Shown here piece after piece: positions 52,094 to 64,000 of a stretch of DNA of 64,000 bases. The stretch covers positions 6,482,649-6,546,648 of the forward strand of contig NW_025062477.1 of the NCBI RefSeq assembly GCF_000002995.4, read 5' to 3'. The position numbers and the translations under genes are program-made. Under the pieces are notes generated by a model, which worked only from the letters and a program-made list of their open reading frames with translations, did not search any database and was not told the origin of the DNA. This DNA comes from Brugia malayi. Lineage: Eukaryota; Nematoda; Chromadorea; Rhabditida; Onchocercidae. Every line of letters starts with the position of its first letter. Position 1 is the stretch's first letter.

Positions 52094-55000
52094 AATAGAG
52101 TAGAGTAGGAATAGGGTTAGGAGCAAGAGGCAACATTTCGATGATTCTAATGAGGGAATCGAGGATTGGTGCCCTTGTATGAGAGGAGAAGTGATAAATT
52201 AAGTAGACGAATGTGGTCGTGGCTGTGGCTGCTGTAAGAGATTGAGTTCAATGTTAGTGATGGCCAACTTTGGTATATGAGAATCACTCGCCTGCTTAGC
52301 AACGAGAAATATTCGTCCAGCTGAGACAGTCTTCCAAAATTTTCTCTATCTGTTAGCATGTCAACTGATCTGTCTGTTTAGCAATCTTTTCTTCTCATTA
52401 AAGAGTGCGCACTGATTAGAAGTTCGTTAGAAAAGGTTTGATTAATGAAGCTTTATCTGTCTGCCTACTCCCTTTTCTACTAATCTCCAATTGTTCTATT
52501 ACGTTAATTGTTGACATGAAGAAATGACTATGTTTGTATTTAATAATATATATTATATGCATAAAACCTCGTTTATAATTTACACCCATTGCCGTAATTG
52601 ATGGTAAAACGAATCATTGCAAAAGACATAGTTGTTGATTCGATGTGAAAACTTCATGAAATGGTTGGGAATAATCACTAGAATATACTGCTCAAGAAAT
52701 TTGTTGTTCATCTGAAAGTATTGTCTTCTATATAAGAAATGATAATTCTTAGAATGAAATTAATAGTGTAATATGGCAATTTGAGTGGTAAAGAACAATA
52801 AAATGAATCATTTAATTTATGTAGACCTGGAACGGCTCTTACTCAGTGGTGGAATTAAATTATAAGTTTTAATGACCTTACTTTCTTGACAGATTGTATT
52901 AAATAATATGTGAAAATGATGCTGGATAGTGATCGAAGAATCGAAGAGAAGAAATGAAAAAGAACACAGTTATTATTTGCAAAAGTTATAATTTGCTTTC
53001 AAATTGCGCAAGAGTAGTGGGATTACGAGACAACATTTAAGCAAATAATGAGATGGTGTTTGCCAATTATATTTGGTGAATTCCTTTGTAGCTTTATATT
53101 TTCCATACGATAATGGAAATGACCTTTAAGGATCTTGAATATTTGAAGAATTAACTCCACATTGTTTGTGTAGTTGTTTTCAATAATAACAGAAATCAAA
53201 CCGAGTCACATAAAAAAAGTGATATCAGAGAGATATTGTGATTTCCGGTATTGGAAACATGATATAAATCAACACCTCCTGAGTTGAATTTTCTGACAGA
53301 GTATACATGATGCTATTTGAAGTCATAATCGTTTAAAAATAGAAAGTTATGAGAAGCGAAAGGTTTCAACAACAACAACAATCGGAATATATATCAAGCA
53401 TTTTTTTGGCTTATAAAGAAACGAGTCATTTGATTCCATTCCAACATTACTTTTCTAAATAACGAGACCATGAGAGACAACAACTCTTCCAACCGTTCTA
53501 GAATTAATGACTTTCTGTTTTGTCTGCAGAAATATAATTGATTGTGCAAATGCATGCAGCGCATGCTTACTCTTCTTTCCCTTTCAGTCCGATCTCTCGG
53601 GAATGCATGCACTCTTTTTTATAGACTTCTCATGAATAGAACAATTTTGAACGAGAAATAAATTGAAATTATTTTCTTCAGGATTGATGATCCCTCTTTT
53701 ACTTCTCATTTATTTCTACTTTCTGTGCTCATGTCCCGATGTTCTCTTATAGCTAGCTCTAACAACGTCAAACGATAACTTTCTCTTTTATATTGGAGAG
53801 GATCAAAAATTTAACCCAAAATATCCATGGAAAGCATGAAGATAAGAATATAGGAAAAAAGTGAGAAAAGGATATGCGCATTGGGAAATTGCAGAAAATT
53901 CTCACTACAGTAAAGATAGATGGAAGCAATCGACTGAAAGTTACATCAAAAAATTAAATACTTTAATAAACAAAGAAGAAGAAATACATTATCGTATTTA
54001 TTGCTGCTTAAGAAGAAAAAGCTAAGTGTGCTAGTTGTTACGTTTTGAGTCATTGAAAAAGAAATGAAAATTGTAGCATTGAATGGGAGGAGTGACATCT
54101 AAAACAATTCATGCATCTGTCGTCTTTTATTCGAGAATTCGAGAATACTGCTAACGAATATGAGCAAATTATAAATAGGCCAGGAAGATCATAATTTCAT
54201 TTCGTATACTTTAATAAGAGATCCAAAAGTAGTATATAAAATAAATAATGATTTTGAACATTTGAATTAATCTGTGTGTAAGAAAGCTTTTAAAACCCAC
54301 ATGTTTAGTCTACGGCAGATAAAACATTACGATGTTTAAAGCGTAAGTTTTAATTGTTTATAATGTTTGGTACATATGTCACAGCACAGCCATTAGCAAC
54401 TTCAAGAGGACCGAAGAAACAAGAGAGCGTACACTTAAAGCAATTCGTATCGCCCACTACATTTCTGGTTAAGAATTGCATCTGATAAACATAGATATAC
54501 CCTAGCATATTTTAAAGTAATCATTAAAATATTTGAGAAAAATTTAATTGAGCGAAATATTCAGACACATAAAAAGTATGGTTCTTAGCAGCCAGACAAT
54601 TTTATGATGAGAATAAATTAAAATTAGGAATTGAGCGGAACATTTGAGAAAACATGATCATAGGAACAAAGTTGCAACAAACAAGGACATAAAGTTGCCT
54701 TTTCAATGACACAAGACGATGACGTCATGCTACTTTCATTTATATTATTCATTCTTTCAGGAAGAAACAAAACAATTTGGAGTAAATAGTTATATTTATG
54801 GTGAAAATTTTAATATAAACATATTGAACCTCTTGAATTAAGGACAACTTTTTAAAATTTCCTTAAGGTAATAGTGGTGACAAAGGGAAATAGGTACAAC
54901 CAGACACTATTTTAGATTAATCAAGGATTAATTCGAGCGACCAAACTATCCTCTTTCAATAACGTTTTTCTCTACGAATAAGGCTTTTTGAATAGTTTTA

Positions 55001-57317
55001 GAATTGCTGATGCATCTTGGCCCGTAAATTTTATGCAACTAAAATGTCTAGAGAGACAAATACGAAATGCCTAGAAAGAAACGATAATTATGTGATATGG
55101 AAAAGACAAGAGCTCTTCTCAACTCATTGCTTATTGTTCAGTAGAAATTTTTAATTAAATGCATCGTTATCGCCGGTCATTTTCTTCACAAAAACAAAGG
55201 AAATCATATTTCAATGAAAAGAGAGAAGGAACAATGCACAAGATTTTGCCGGAATTAGTCCCAAATGACTGCAAAGACTGAAGTTTGTCCTTCACAATTA
55301 GATAAGTAATTGATCTGATTGATTTATTGAACTGGAATTAAATCTGATCTACAACATAACTTCGTGCAGGAGATTTTGCCGGAATTTCCTTTAACGTTCT
55401 GAAGTTAGGAAGAGAAATTGCGTAAATGCAATGCTTTGTTCTATCGACCAATCCTATTAGCTACAAATGCCATCATTTTACAATCAAAATGCGTCGATGA
55501 AATCAGACAAACTATAATTTATAGCAAATAATTTTATAATGAGGTATGAGCTGATGAGAGATTTATGACCTCATCATTCAAGGTCGTAAAGATCCTCAAC
55601 TCGTGATTGTTCAGAAGCCCTCCGCTACAGCGGACCGGTTTTCCCGCAACAATTATCATCATTAATTGCCATTGTATCATACTGTCTACTCACTTTTGCA
55701 CTTAACAATCCTTCCTGTCAGCAATAGTCTCAAGGGAAGAAAGGTTTTGTGTCACTTTAAACATATGAATTGAACATCTGATTTTTACATCTATGGTCTT
55801 CAGTTACTTAAAAAAAAAATTTTTTTTCAAGGAAAATTTAGGAAGGTTTGGAAATGAACTGAGTAATGATTAATAAATTTTTCGAGGACTGCTGAAGACC
55901 CTTGCAACATTTGTAACCGACATGAATCTGACTGATATTTCATGTTCACAAAGATTGGACATTCCATTTGCATTTCTTCGACCTTTTCACCCAAATCATT
56001 GACATTCTGATGAGTTGTCGTTCGTTTCTTCACGAAAAGTGGAAAGTGAAGATAAAACTTGAATGTTTGACAAGAGTAGCTGTCATATGAAAAGCATATA
56101 ATGTACACTTAGTATCCTTCTTCTGCCTTTGACAAATCAAAAGAGATTAAAAAATATTCATCAACCACTCCTAATTTTTCTAAAGATTTCAGAAACATTA
56201 GAATATTGGAAGCGATTACCGGAAAAAACAGAATGGAGATTGAAATAAAAAGAGATAAAGGTGAAATGGAAAGAACAAAAAATCAAATGAAAGCTTCAAA
56301 AAACGAAAGGAGTAGGATAAAATAGAAAACATTAACTATGCATTGGAAAAGCGCTCAAGTTTAGCAAAATTTAATTATATGTCCAATTTCAAATTCATTT
56401 TTTTCTAAAAGTGGTTAGGAACTGAACTCGGATAACTGCCAATATGTCGGGAAATTTCAAAAAAACACCTGGAAGAAAATCTATTTCTAAAATTCTTTTG
56501 ACAGCACAAATCAATAATTGCAACTTTATCAAATCATAAAATAAAGATATAAATCAACCGTTAAAGACTTAATGAAGGAAGAGGAGGAAATAGCACATTT
56601 TTGTTTTTAAAAGCAATTTTTCATTGTATGAGAATAATGAATAGCACATTTATCATTGTCGTTTTATAATAATTATTTAATAATTTGTAATAACGATCAA
56701 ATGTCAAATTTAAATCATTTTAATAGTATCAACTTGTTAGTTTTTTAAGATGTCAAAGATATCATATACCATACAAGTTATTTTTATTTTCAGCTTGGTA
56801 AATTCGAAATTGTAATTTATAGTATGTGATACAAAGGAGTAATTTGATCAGAAGTAAGAATGCTTTTGAGTAGCAGTTCAAGAAATTAGTATCTTTACGA
56901 ACAAACAGAAAACTATGCCGTTGTAGTTGATGGGTTTCTAGCATGCAAACACGGGTATGAGTAGCATGGAGGACAATCTATACTTGAATGTCATTTGGGA
57001 TGAAGAAGGAAGTAGGAAATGAAGAGACATTCACTACCATCAACCCGAAACTGCAAATGTCTTGGGGATATTGAATGAACATTTGGATGTCTTAAGTAGC
57101 ATCTAATTAAGGGAGCATCTAATAAATAGAGTAGTAAAATTAAGATGCCTCATATCTATTCTAGGGTATTCATTTCGTCTACGCCAATTCGTTCATTCAC
57201 ACCGCTACTCGTTTTTCCTGACTTGGCTAAATGTGCAGTGAAGTATGTATCTTCGAAATACAGGAAAATAGAAGAAAACTGCTTTGAAGGGACACAATTT
57301 TTGAAGAATGGAAGAAA

Positions 57318-57400
57318 AGGATGTGGTTTATAGGAATTTCTCAAAATGGATGACAAATTTGAAACTCATTCATTTTGAGACCTCCTATAAACCACATCCT
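57318..57400. other. Strong hairpin, 28 paired bases with a 22-nt loop
   Basis: The left arm 57318-57348 and the right arm 57371-57400 are reverse complements except for a 2-3 nt internal mismatch, ten pairs next to the loop and eighteen at the base. The size and the single internal bulge are within the range of a microRNA precursor, but such near-perfect pairing also fits a small foldback element. No transcription evidence is available from sequence alone. Confidence 0.7.
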
Positions 57401-59238
57401 CTTAACCCAATCTTCATTTTCACCAATTAATCCAGGCAACTTACTAAGTGTAGATTGTTTTAGTAGTCATTTAAAAAGAATAAATATACCAATTGCACTG
57501 ATAGCAAAATGACTGAGAAAATAAAGTTTCAATTTGCTGTAAACTAGAACCAAATAGTTGACACAAAGATGAGCGCTAAAATGCTAGTTAGTCAAGAATG
57601 TAAGAATACGGTAAGTTAAATGAACAAGTTGTGTGCATGCAGAAAGTTTTAGATTATTGCACAGGTAATGATTATTGAAAGCAAAGTAAGCAAGACTATT
57701 TCATGAATTATTCCAATTAATGTGAGTCATTCGAGTAGATTAATCACTGTTAATATCAACAACATGTAACTAGCAACATCGATCTTTACATGATATATAC
57801 AGAATGACAACGAACAAAGTATATGAAACGTTTTGAAAGAAAAGTGATTGAATACTTTCTTGATTGATGCTGTAGTACTGTCTCAGGTGAGTGAGAAGAA
57901 ATCGGTGAAGCTGTGATAACATGTTACGAAGGTTATCAATAAATAATTCGAATTCAAGATAACTGCTGAAAGAGACGTATTATCCTTGCCTCTTTCAGTA
58001 GTAGCAATTAAAAAAATGGTTGTGACAAGGAAACATTAACCTTCTATCATTCTGAAAACTGTGTAATGAGTGAGTGCGCTTATCAGGTATATCGAGATGG
58101 AGGTAGAGTGGAAATGAACGCATAAAAGCAGCACAGCACAGAAGAAAGCATACACAGAGCTTGCAATCTTCACTACCTACTTATCTGGTCGTATATGAGA
58201 GATGCTTCTTTGGAGGTCACAACCTCTGGCGAATTGTTTTCCTAACAGTCGCCTCACATTACCTATTGTTTTACTGACTTCAGATCACGGAGTTGACCTA
58301 TCCCTTATATCTTGCTAATGTTATGCTTTTTCTTCACAAAACTTCGCGTTCATATCACTTCATATTATCTTCACAATATCGTATGCCCGACTTATTGCAT
58401 ATATTTATGGCTGCAAATTGCAGTGACATTCGAATTCCGATTTATTGATACTGTGACATACAGTGGGTCATGAAGGAAAGTTGACAAAGAAATTCCAGCA
58501 GGAGGTGTCCAATTGAGGATGTTCATGAGAGGTTCGTGATATGGCCTGAAAGGATCCTGGAATAAGGCCAAAAGCAGATGATTTCTAGATCAGAGAGGAA
58601 CAAGAAATTAACTGACATAGTGTATTGCGCATTTGTATACATATTGAAAATTAAATCAACAACGGACGGGTGGGATAAACCTTTGCATAAAGCCCGATAG
58701 TAGTGATGTAGCGCGACTTCCTTAGAGTTAGGCGACGCGTCGCGCATGTCTGGTGACTCATCTTTTTTTGCTTTGAGGACAAGGGTGGGGGTTTGCTTGT
58801 TGTGGGTGCGAATCGTTTGTGAGCAAGTCATGGGTGCATTGTACATTCCCATGAATAGTTCGTCTTGGCGCTGCTTGTAGGTAAAAGGTCCCTTCAAGCA
58901 GCTCTGACAGTTCCATTATTTCGTAGGGGATTTATGGTAATTTGCCAAAATGTGTTCTTCCTTGTTCTTCATTGATCGAGTGTTTTTGATATGCGTTACG
59001 TTATGTGCGTCGTGAACTGCACTCACCCTTTTTCTGAGTGTTCGCGCATGTCATCTAATGGCCATACGTTCATGTGCTTCGCGCACGTCTCTTTTATACT
59101 ATTCCAGGGGTTGCCAGATTCGTTCAAAAGGTGCATCGGTCCGTCGTTTTCAGAGGCTTTTCTTACATCAGCAAGCTGTCACTGTCATTCGTTTTGTGTG
59201 TGTCGCTTTATAAACCGTAACTTTCATCTGTCACAACG

Positions 59239-62200
59239 ATGAAGAAGAAAGGAGCTCGTGGTCGTCCACGAAAGCAGCAACAAGTTGCTGCATCTGTTGT
59301 GTCTGCGGATGATGCAGAACAGGCTTTGGCGCCAGCAGCTGGAGAAGATAATGCAAACGACGAAACAATTGACATTACAACTGGACAAGTTCGGATTTTG
59401 GCTTTTATTTAACCTTTAAGTTTGCTTCCAAGTCTCACTTTCTAAGTAAGCTATCAATGTTGAACCATTTTAATCGTTAAACTTTCGTCCTTTTCTCAGT
59501 TTCGGTAATCTTAATCGAGTGTCCTCATTTTTCAATAATTCTTTGTGAATTTTGATTGTTAAATAATAGAGTGCATCCTTCATGCTTGCTTATTAGTTAA
59601 GAAGCGAAAGATTCAGATGATTGATAACGTTAAAATAAATTAGGTTTTTTTTTTTTTTTTGATGACAGACGTAATGAACTTGCGTGGTCAACTTAAGATA
59701 TGGTTGATGTCATATAGAGTTGGTGTAGTATTTGCTTCTCTTCCGCATGTTTGACTTAATTTGCTTATATGTTTAAGAATATGGTGTAGCGTAAGTTTTT
59801 ATGCAAGTAATCGAGGAGTCGAGGAGTGTTCTTTCAAAAGTATCATTGGATTCTTCGGTTCATAGATTACTTTTCAGTTCCTTTCTGCTTGTATGATTTT
59901 AAATTGCTACCAGTTTCACAGGATACTTACTCCTCTGTTCAAATGTTACTGCATCAATATTTTAAGTATGGTTGTATATAATTGAGTAAGAAAATTTAAG
60001 ATCTTGTGCAAAAATATGTGTTGACAAAAGTAGTTGACGCATCAGTCCATTCAGTCTTCGATTTTTCTTGAATGGGATTTCGACTGCTAATCAAAAAGCA
60101 TGCTTGAAGGTTAAAATCAATGTCCAGTAATGTTCGCTGCTTCGCATGCCAATGTTTTTTTCTATGTTATTAACTTTGCTCATTTTAAAAAATGATACGT
60201 TTCTTGTCAAACTTTTTTATGTAAATGAGTATATCTGGCAGTCTTCTTCAGATCACTAGATAAGGTTATCCTCAAGTTCAGCTGCGATTGTAACAAAATT
60301 TTATCTTCTGTTCGCAGATAGGAATTCTTTCAGGAAGAAAAAGGTGGTGAAGATAATACCATGACTGAAGTGAAAATGGAAACATCTGCAGATGTAAGTT
60401 TTTATTTTATTAGCTACTGTAATCTGTTTATAGAGAAGTAAACCTTTATTTTTCTTTTTGTTATGCAACGTTTTATAACTGCTTTTTGATTTCTTCAGGA
60501 AACTTTGGATGAAGAGCCTGAAATGCAGGAAGAACAGGTGCAGGAAGAGGAACAAGAACAAGAAGATGAGGAAGAAGAAGAAGAAGAAGCCACAACGGCT
60601 AATGGTGATGAAGTGAAGAAGGAAGATTCTGACATTAAGATGGAGACGGCAAGTGTGGTTGAGGCATCTGGAGATGTAAGCTATTTTTCAGAGAGCATTT
60701 TTTGTGAGATCAACATTCTTTCAGGAAGTGCTTGTGGATGTTATGCAGATGATTAAAGAATGTGAGATTTTACTTTTGGTGAGTTTCTCAATGCTGTATT
60801 ATTTGTGAGGAGATGAATATGCACATTTCAGGGTGAGACGGAAGATGCTCATGCTTTATTAGCGGAAATTGAAGAAGCGGAATTTGTTGAGAATGAAGTT
60901 TACAAGAGTTTGAGGGCACAGAGTGTGAAACCAAAGGTGGCTGTAGCCCTGATTGAATTATATGAAGCAACTGATATGTCTCCACAAGAACTTGACGATC
61001 GTGCAATTGAGATGCTTCGTTCCCTTCCACTTGACCATGCATTATTTATCATTAAAGAGGTATAAAGAATATGCTCGTTAATTTTAGAACAAATAATTTT
61101 ACCTTATAATAGGATATCATCAGAATTAGGATATTAATTTAATATTTAAATTTTGAAAAATATTTTGGGTGTATATTGTATGTTCGAAATAATCAAGCTT
61201 TTTTGTCAACGTTTGAAATAAGTTTTTAAAGAAATTACTTCAGGTAAAGGAGTCGAAGCTCATGGGTGTTCAAAACAAAGCTCAGTTTTTAATGTCAGTT
61301 ATGCGCAATTTTCGTGATAAAGCTCGACAACTTGGAGCAAATGTTGCTCTCTCGCAAAAATTAGTGAATGGACCTTCGGTGGAAAAAATCAAAGAAATTT
61401 TGGATCGAACAGGATACAATCTGGAAGTGACTATCGGTCAGCGAAAATACGGTGGGCCACCACCAGATTGGGATGGACCAGCAGCAGGTCCACAGGGATC
61501 CGGACATGAGGTATTTATTTTAAATATAAGTTGGGAAGAAAACGAAGATCGTTTGACAGACATATCACTTTTTTTTTTGAGAAAAGAAAAAAAAAATAGT
61601 GTGGTCTTGAAGTTTATGTTTTTATTTATTTATTTATTTCTATTTCAGATTTATATTGGCAAGATTCCGAAAGAAGTTTACGAGGACACTTTGATAACGC
61701 TTTTCGAAGATATGGGAAAAATTTGGGATCTTCGGCTTATGATGGATCCACTCACGGGGAGAAATCGCGGCTACGCTTTTCTAACGTATTGCGACAAGAC
61801 AGCAGCTTATGAAGCTGCAAAAAAGGTAACAGTGCTTTTACGATCTTTCAGTTGGCTGCTGCAGCACTTGATTTTTGAAATTAAGAGATGAATAAATATG
61901 CATAAGGTTTGTTTATATAAAAGCAAAATAATGATAAGACGTGCAATTCGTTTAAAGTTTTTATTATTTATTTATTTTTTTGTCTTGTAGAGGTAACACT
62001 GCACAAACAAGTCTGTATGTCCTTTCGCAGTGATTGTAGAAAGTAAATATTTTAAAATTAGCAGCAGCAGCCAACATTTTGTTTTCTCTTTTTATTCACT
62101 GTGTCTATGTTTTTTATCAGTTATGTGTACGCAGATTATCTAGAGACTTTGTGAAGCAAAGTTATTACCTTGACTTCACTTTTGATCATCGTTGTGCATA

Positions 62201-64000
62201 TGGCAGAATTATTTGTTGAGAAGTGCATGTTGAAGATTTTTGAGCCTTTCATCCCGGATGGTTTAGATTCAGTAATTATTCTTCCCGTACTCACGGTATT
62301 GATTTAGATAAAGTTACAGGTATCAACTTAAAAATTGCAGTGCCCGTATTAAGACTATCCGTATATACTTGCAAGACTATTCGTATATATATATCATGTT
62401 GCCTTTTATAGTTTTACAGTAGTGGGCTAGTTATAATCAGCCTTTCGAAAAGAATCTCTGTTACAGTGAAATTTCTTATTGGCTTTAACATAGCTGGCTT
62501 TAATTTTATTATCTAGATAGCTTGGGTATGTATCCTTTATTTTCCGACTTGTCTAGGGATTCTGGAAATATGTCTCAGTATGCATTAATTAATTATTAAT
62601 GTACTGTTTAATTATACTGTCACAGTAAAGTTGAATTTTTGAGAAGCTGTATTTAATAGAAAACGTTGCCTTGGCCAGGATTAATGTTGGACTGCTAGTT
62701 GCTGACCTAGTAACTGGCTTCTTAGAAAAATAAAGGTGTTGATTTAATTTATCAAATATTCTTTACGGCGAAAAGTAGACCATTGTCTCATCCATTTCAT
62801 AAATCAAGGAAAGTTGCAAATGACTATGGTCCCAGGATGATGAAAATGTATGAAACTGAGAAAAGCTCCTAGGGATTAATGGCTAACACGAAGTATTGAA
62901 CCGTTTTTAAGTAATTTACCGTATTTCTTTATAGTTTTATTCATCCTCATTGCAGTTTGTTACTTATCACATACACACACTCTGTCTGTCTCTCTTTCAT
63001 CTGTTCTCTCTCGTCTCTGTCTTTCGCCATGATCACGTGAGACCTTTGGGTGGGATAAAAGTTTGAAAGCTCATTTTGGAAATAAAATTTTGAGCACTTT
63101 CTGGAAAATAATACTGAATTTTTAGAAAAAAAAAAGAGAAATTTGGCAAAAAACAGCTGCATTTGCTCTGATCTCTGTTTCTAGTTTGATGGTTACGAAA
63201 TAATGCCCGGAAAAAATCTGAAAGTGAACGTGAGCGTTGCCAACACACGACTATTTATTGGGAATATTCCAAAATCGAAGTCAAAAGAGGAAATTCTTGC
63301 GGAATTTAAAGAACACACAGGTAAATTTTGGCCCAAAAAGTGGTACCAAATCTCGTTCGCACACGTTTTTAATAGGTGGCTTTTTTCGTGGGAAGGATTT
63401 TTTGGTTTTGGAGAAGCTGATGGTGTTGTGTCCGTTCCTTACCTATAGTATCTGTGCGATACAACCGGGTTCATTACTTTTCGATCATCCTGACCTTCTT
63501 GAAGACCGCTTTTGTACATCTTCGGGTAAGTTTCTCCTTTTTTCTTTCTTTTCGTACTGTTGCAGGTAAGCAGTTCTCCACTGTCTCATTTTTCGTAGGA
63601 AATTTTCCTCCATAATCTGATTTATTATTATCTTAACCAAGAAATTTTCAGAGGGCGTGACTGACTGCATAATTTATTCAAGTCCTGACGCAGGAGAAAG
63701 CCGCAAGAATCGTGGCTTCTGTTTTCTTGATTTCTGTGATCACAAAACCGCATCAGATGCTAAGCGCAAGATTCATGCTGGAAAGGTAGTATTTTTTGAA
63801 TTAAATTATTTCTGATAATTTCACCTGATTAGTGTTTTAGTATTAAGGATTGGTACTTTGAGATTTCAGTTATGCGTGATAAATTAGGACATTAAGCGTT
63901 TGTAAATATTGGTAAGCTTTTTTTAAAGCTACGTTTGTGACATTTTACTGTTCCTATAGTAGACATTTTCTTGCTTTTTAAGCTGCGACCGTGGAATTCG
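59239..64000 (+). CDS. hrpr-1: hnRNP R/Q (SYNCRIP) orthologue, partial at the window end
   Basis: Ten exons in phase: 59239-59388, 60334-60393, 60499-60675, 60725-60778, 60832-61059, 61244-61510, 61649-61825, 63185-63320, 63652-63785, and one from 63983 that runs past the window. The N-terminus is basic (MKKKGARGRPRK), then strongly acidic (Glu/Asp/Gln run near 60530-60590). Next come the helical N-terminal domain of hnRNP R/Q (LDDRAIEMLRSLP, NKAQFLMSVMRNFRDKAR) and the family signature GYNLEV...GQRKYGGPPPD. RRM1 has IYIGKIP (RNP2) and NRGYAFLTY (RNP1), with WDLRLMMDPLTG as in SYNCRIP. RRM2 has RLFIGNIPKSKSKE and NRGFCFLDF, continuing into LRPWNS at the edge. RRM3 and any RGG tail lie outside. 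These proteins bind RNA and regulate splicing, translation and decay in nucleus and cytoplasm. The older C. elegans name is hrp-2. The 54-nt exon at 60725 could be alternative. Confidence 0.95.

Larger units (their letters stand above)
47782..59238. other. Long divergent intergenic region
   Basis: About 11.4 kb between the start of the calponin-homology gene (-) and the start of the hnRNP gene (+). It contains a foldback element (50498-50691), a GC-richer and multi-frame-open zone at about 50.9-52.1 kb, a CAG-type triplet run (52062-52093) and a strong hairpin (57318-57400). Open frames such as 49365-49655 (+), 55827-56108 (-), 57145-57333 (+) and 58523-58897 (-) have no recognisable motif or splice partners, so none is called as a gene. 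Upstream regulatory or non-coding exons of the two flanking genes may lie here. Confidence 0.5.

Noticed and set aside
55827..56108. 93-aa minus-strand open frame
   Set aside because: Composition is plausible but no domain, leader or splice structure supports it.
58523..58897. 124-aa minus-strand open frame upstream of the hnRNP gene
   Set aside because: No motif, no splice partners, and it lies in the GC-richer 5' region of the hnRNP gene; it probably reflects low stop density.

Overview
The window reads as nuclear DNA of a nematode. It is strongly AT-rich, genes are split into many short exons with GT...TTTCAG/TTTTAG-type introns, several proteins match nematode or metazoan families, and an exact copy of the 22-nt nematode spliced leader SL1 lies at 24040-24061. 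Intron and intergenic lengths would suit a clade III (for example filarial) nematode, but the species cannot be fixed from sequence alone. All gene models below were assembled by hand from exon phases and splice sites. Nothing bacterial, viral or CRISPR-like was recognised.

Layout: 1-10448 is an AT-rich gene desert with two small coding-like islands. 10449-16877 (-) is a 16-exon myotubularin-related pseudophosphatase (MTMR10/11/12 type). 18281-21663 (-) is a C-terminal Src kinase (CSK) orthologue with clear SH2 and kinase domains. 23381-27075 (+) is a Cys-rich, probably secreted protein of unknown family, with the SL1 copy in its putative first intron. 28258-30052 (-) is a four-transmembrane LAPTM-like protein. 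32661-34046 (+) is a protein with ten N-terminal 8-residue repeats and a C-terminal PNRC/Edc1-type decapping-activator motif. 38797-40334 (-) is a complete HORMA-domain REV7/MAD2L2 orthologue. 43271-47781 (-) is a single calponin-homology-domain protein. After an 11.4-kb gap carrying foldback elements and a near-perfect hairpin, 59239 to the window end (+) holds the first ten exons of an hnRNP R/Q (SYNCRIP; C. elegans hrpr-1/hrp-2) orthologue, which runs off the edge.

The genes are not an operon or pathway cluster. They are separately spaced housekeeping and signalling genes: phosphoinositide scaffolding, tyrosine-kinase control, endolysosomal membrane, mRNA decapping, translesion synthesis/HORMA, actin binding and RNA processing. 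The least ordinary items are the SL1 copy, the repeat-bearing PNRC protein, the unknown Cys-rich protein, the CSK model lacking a recognisable SH3, the predicted membrane tail on the pseudophosphatase, and three foldback or hairpin elements.
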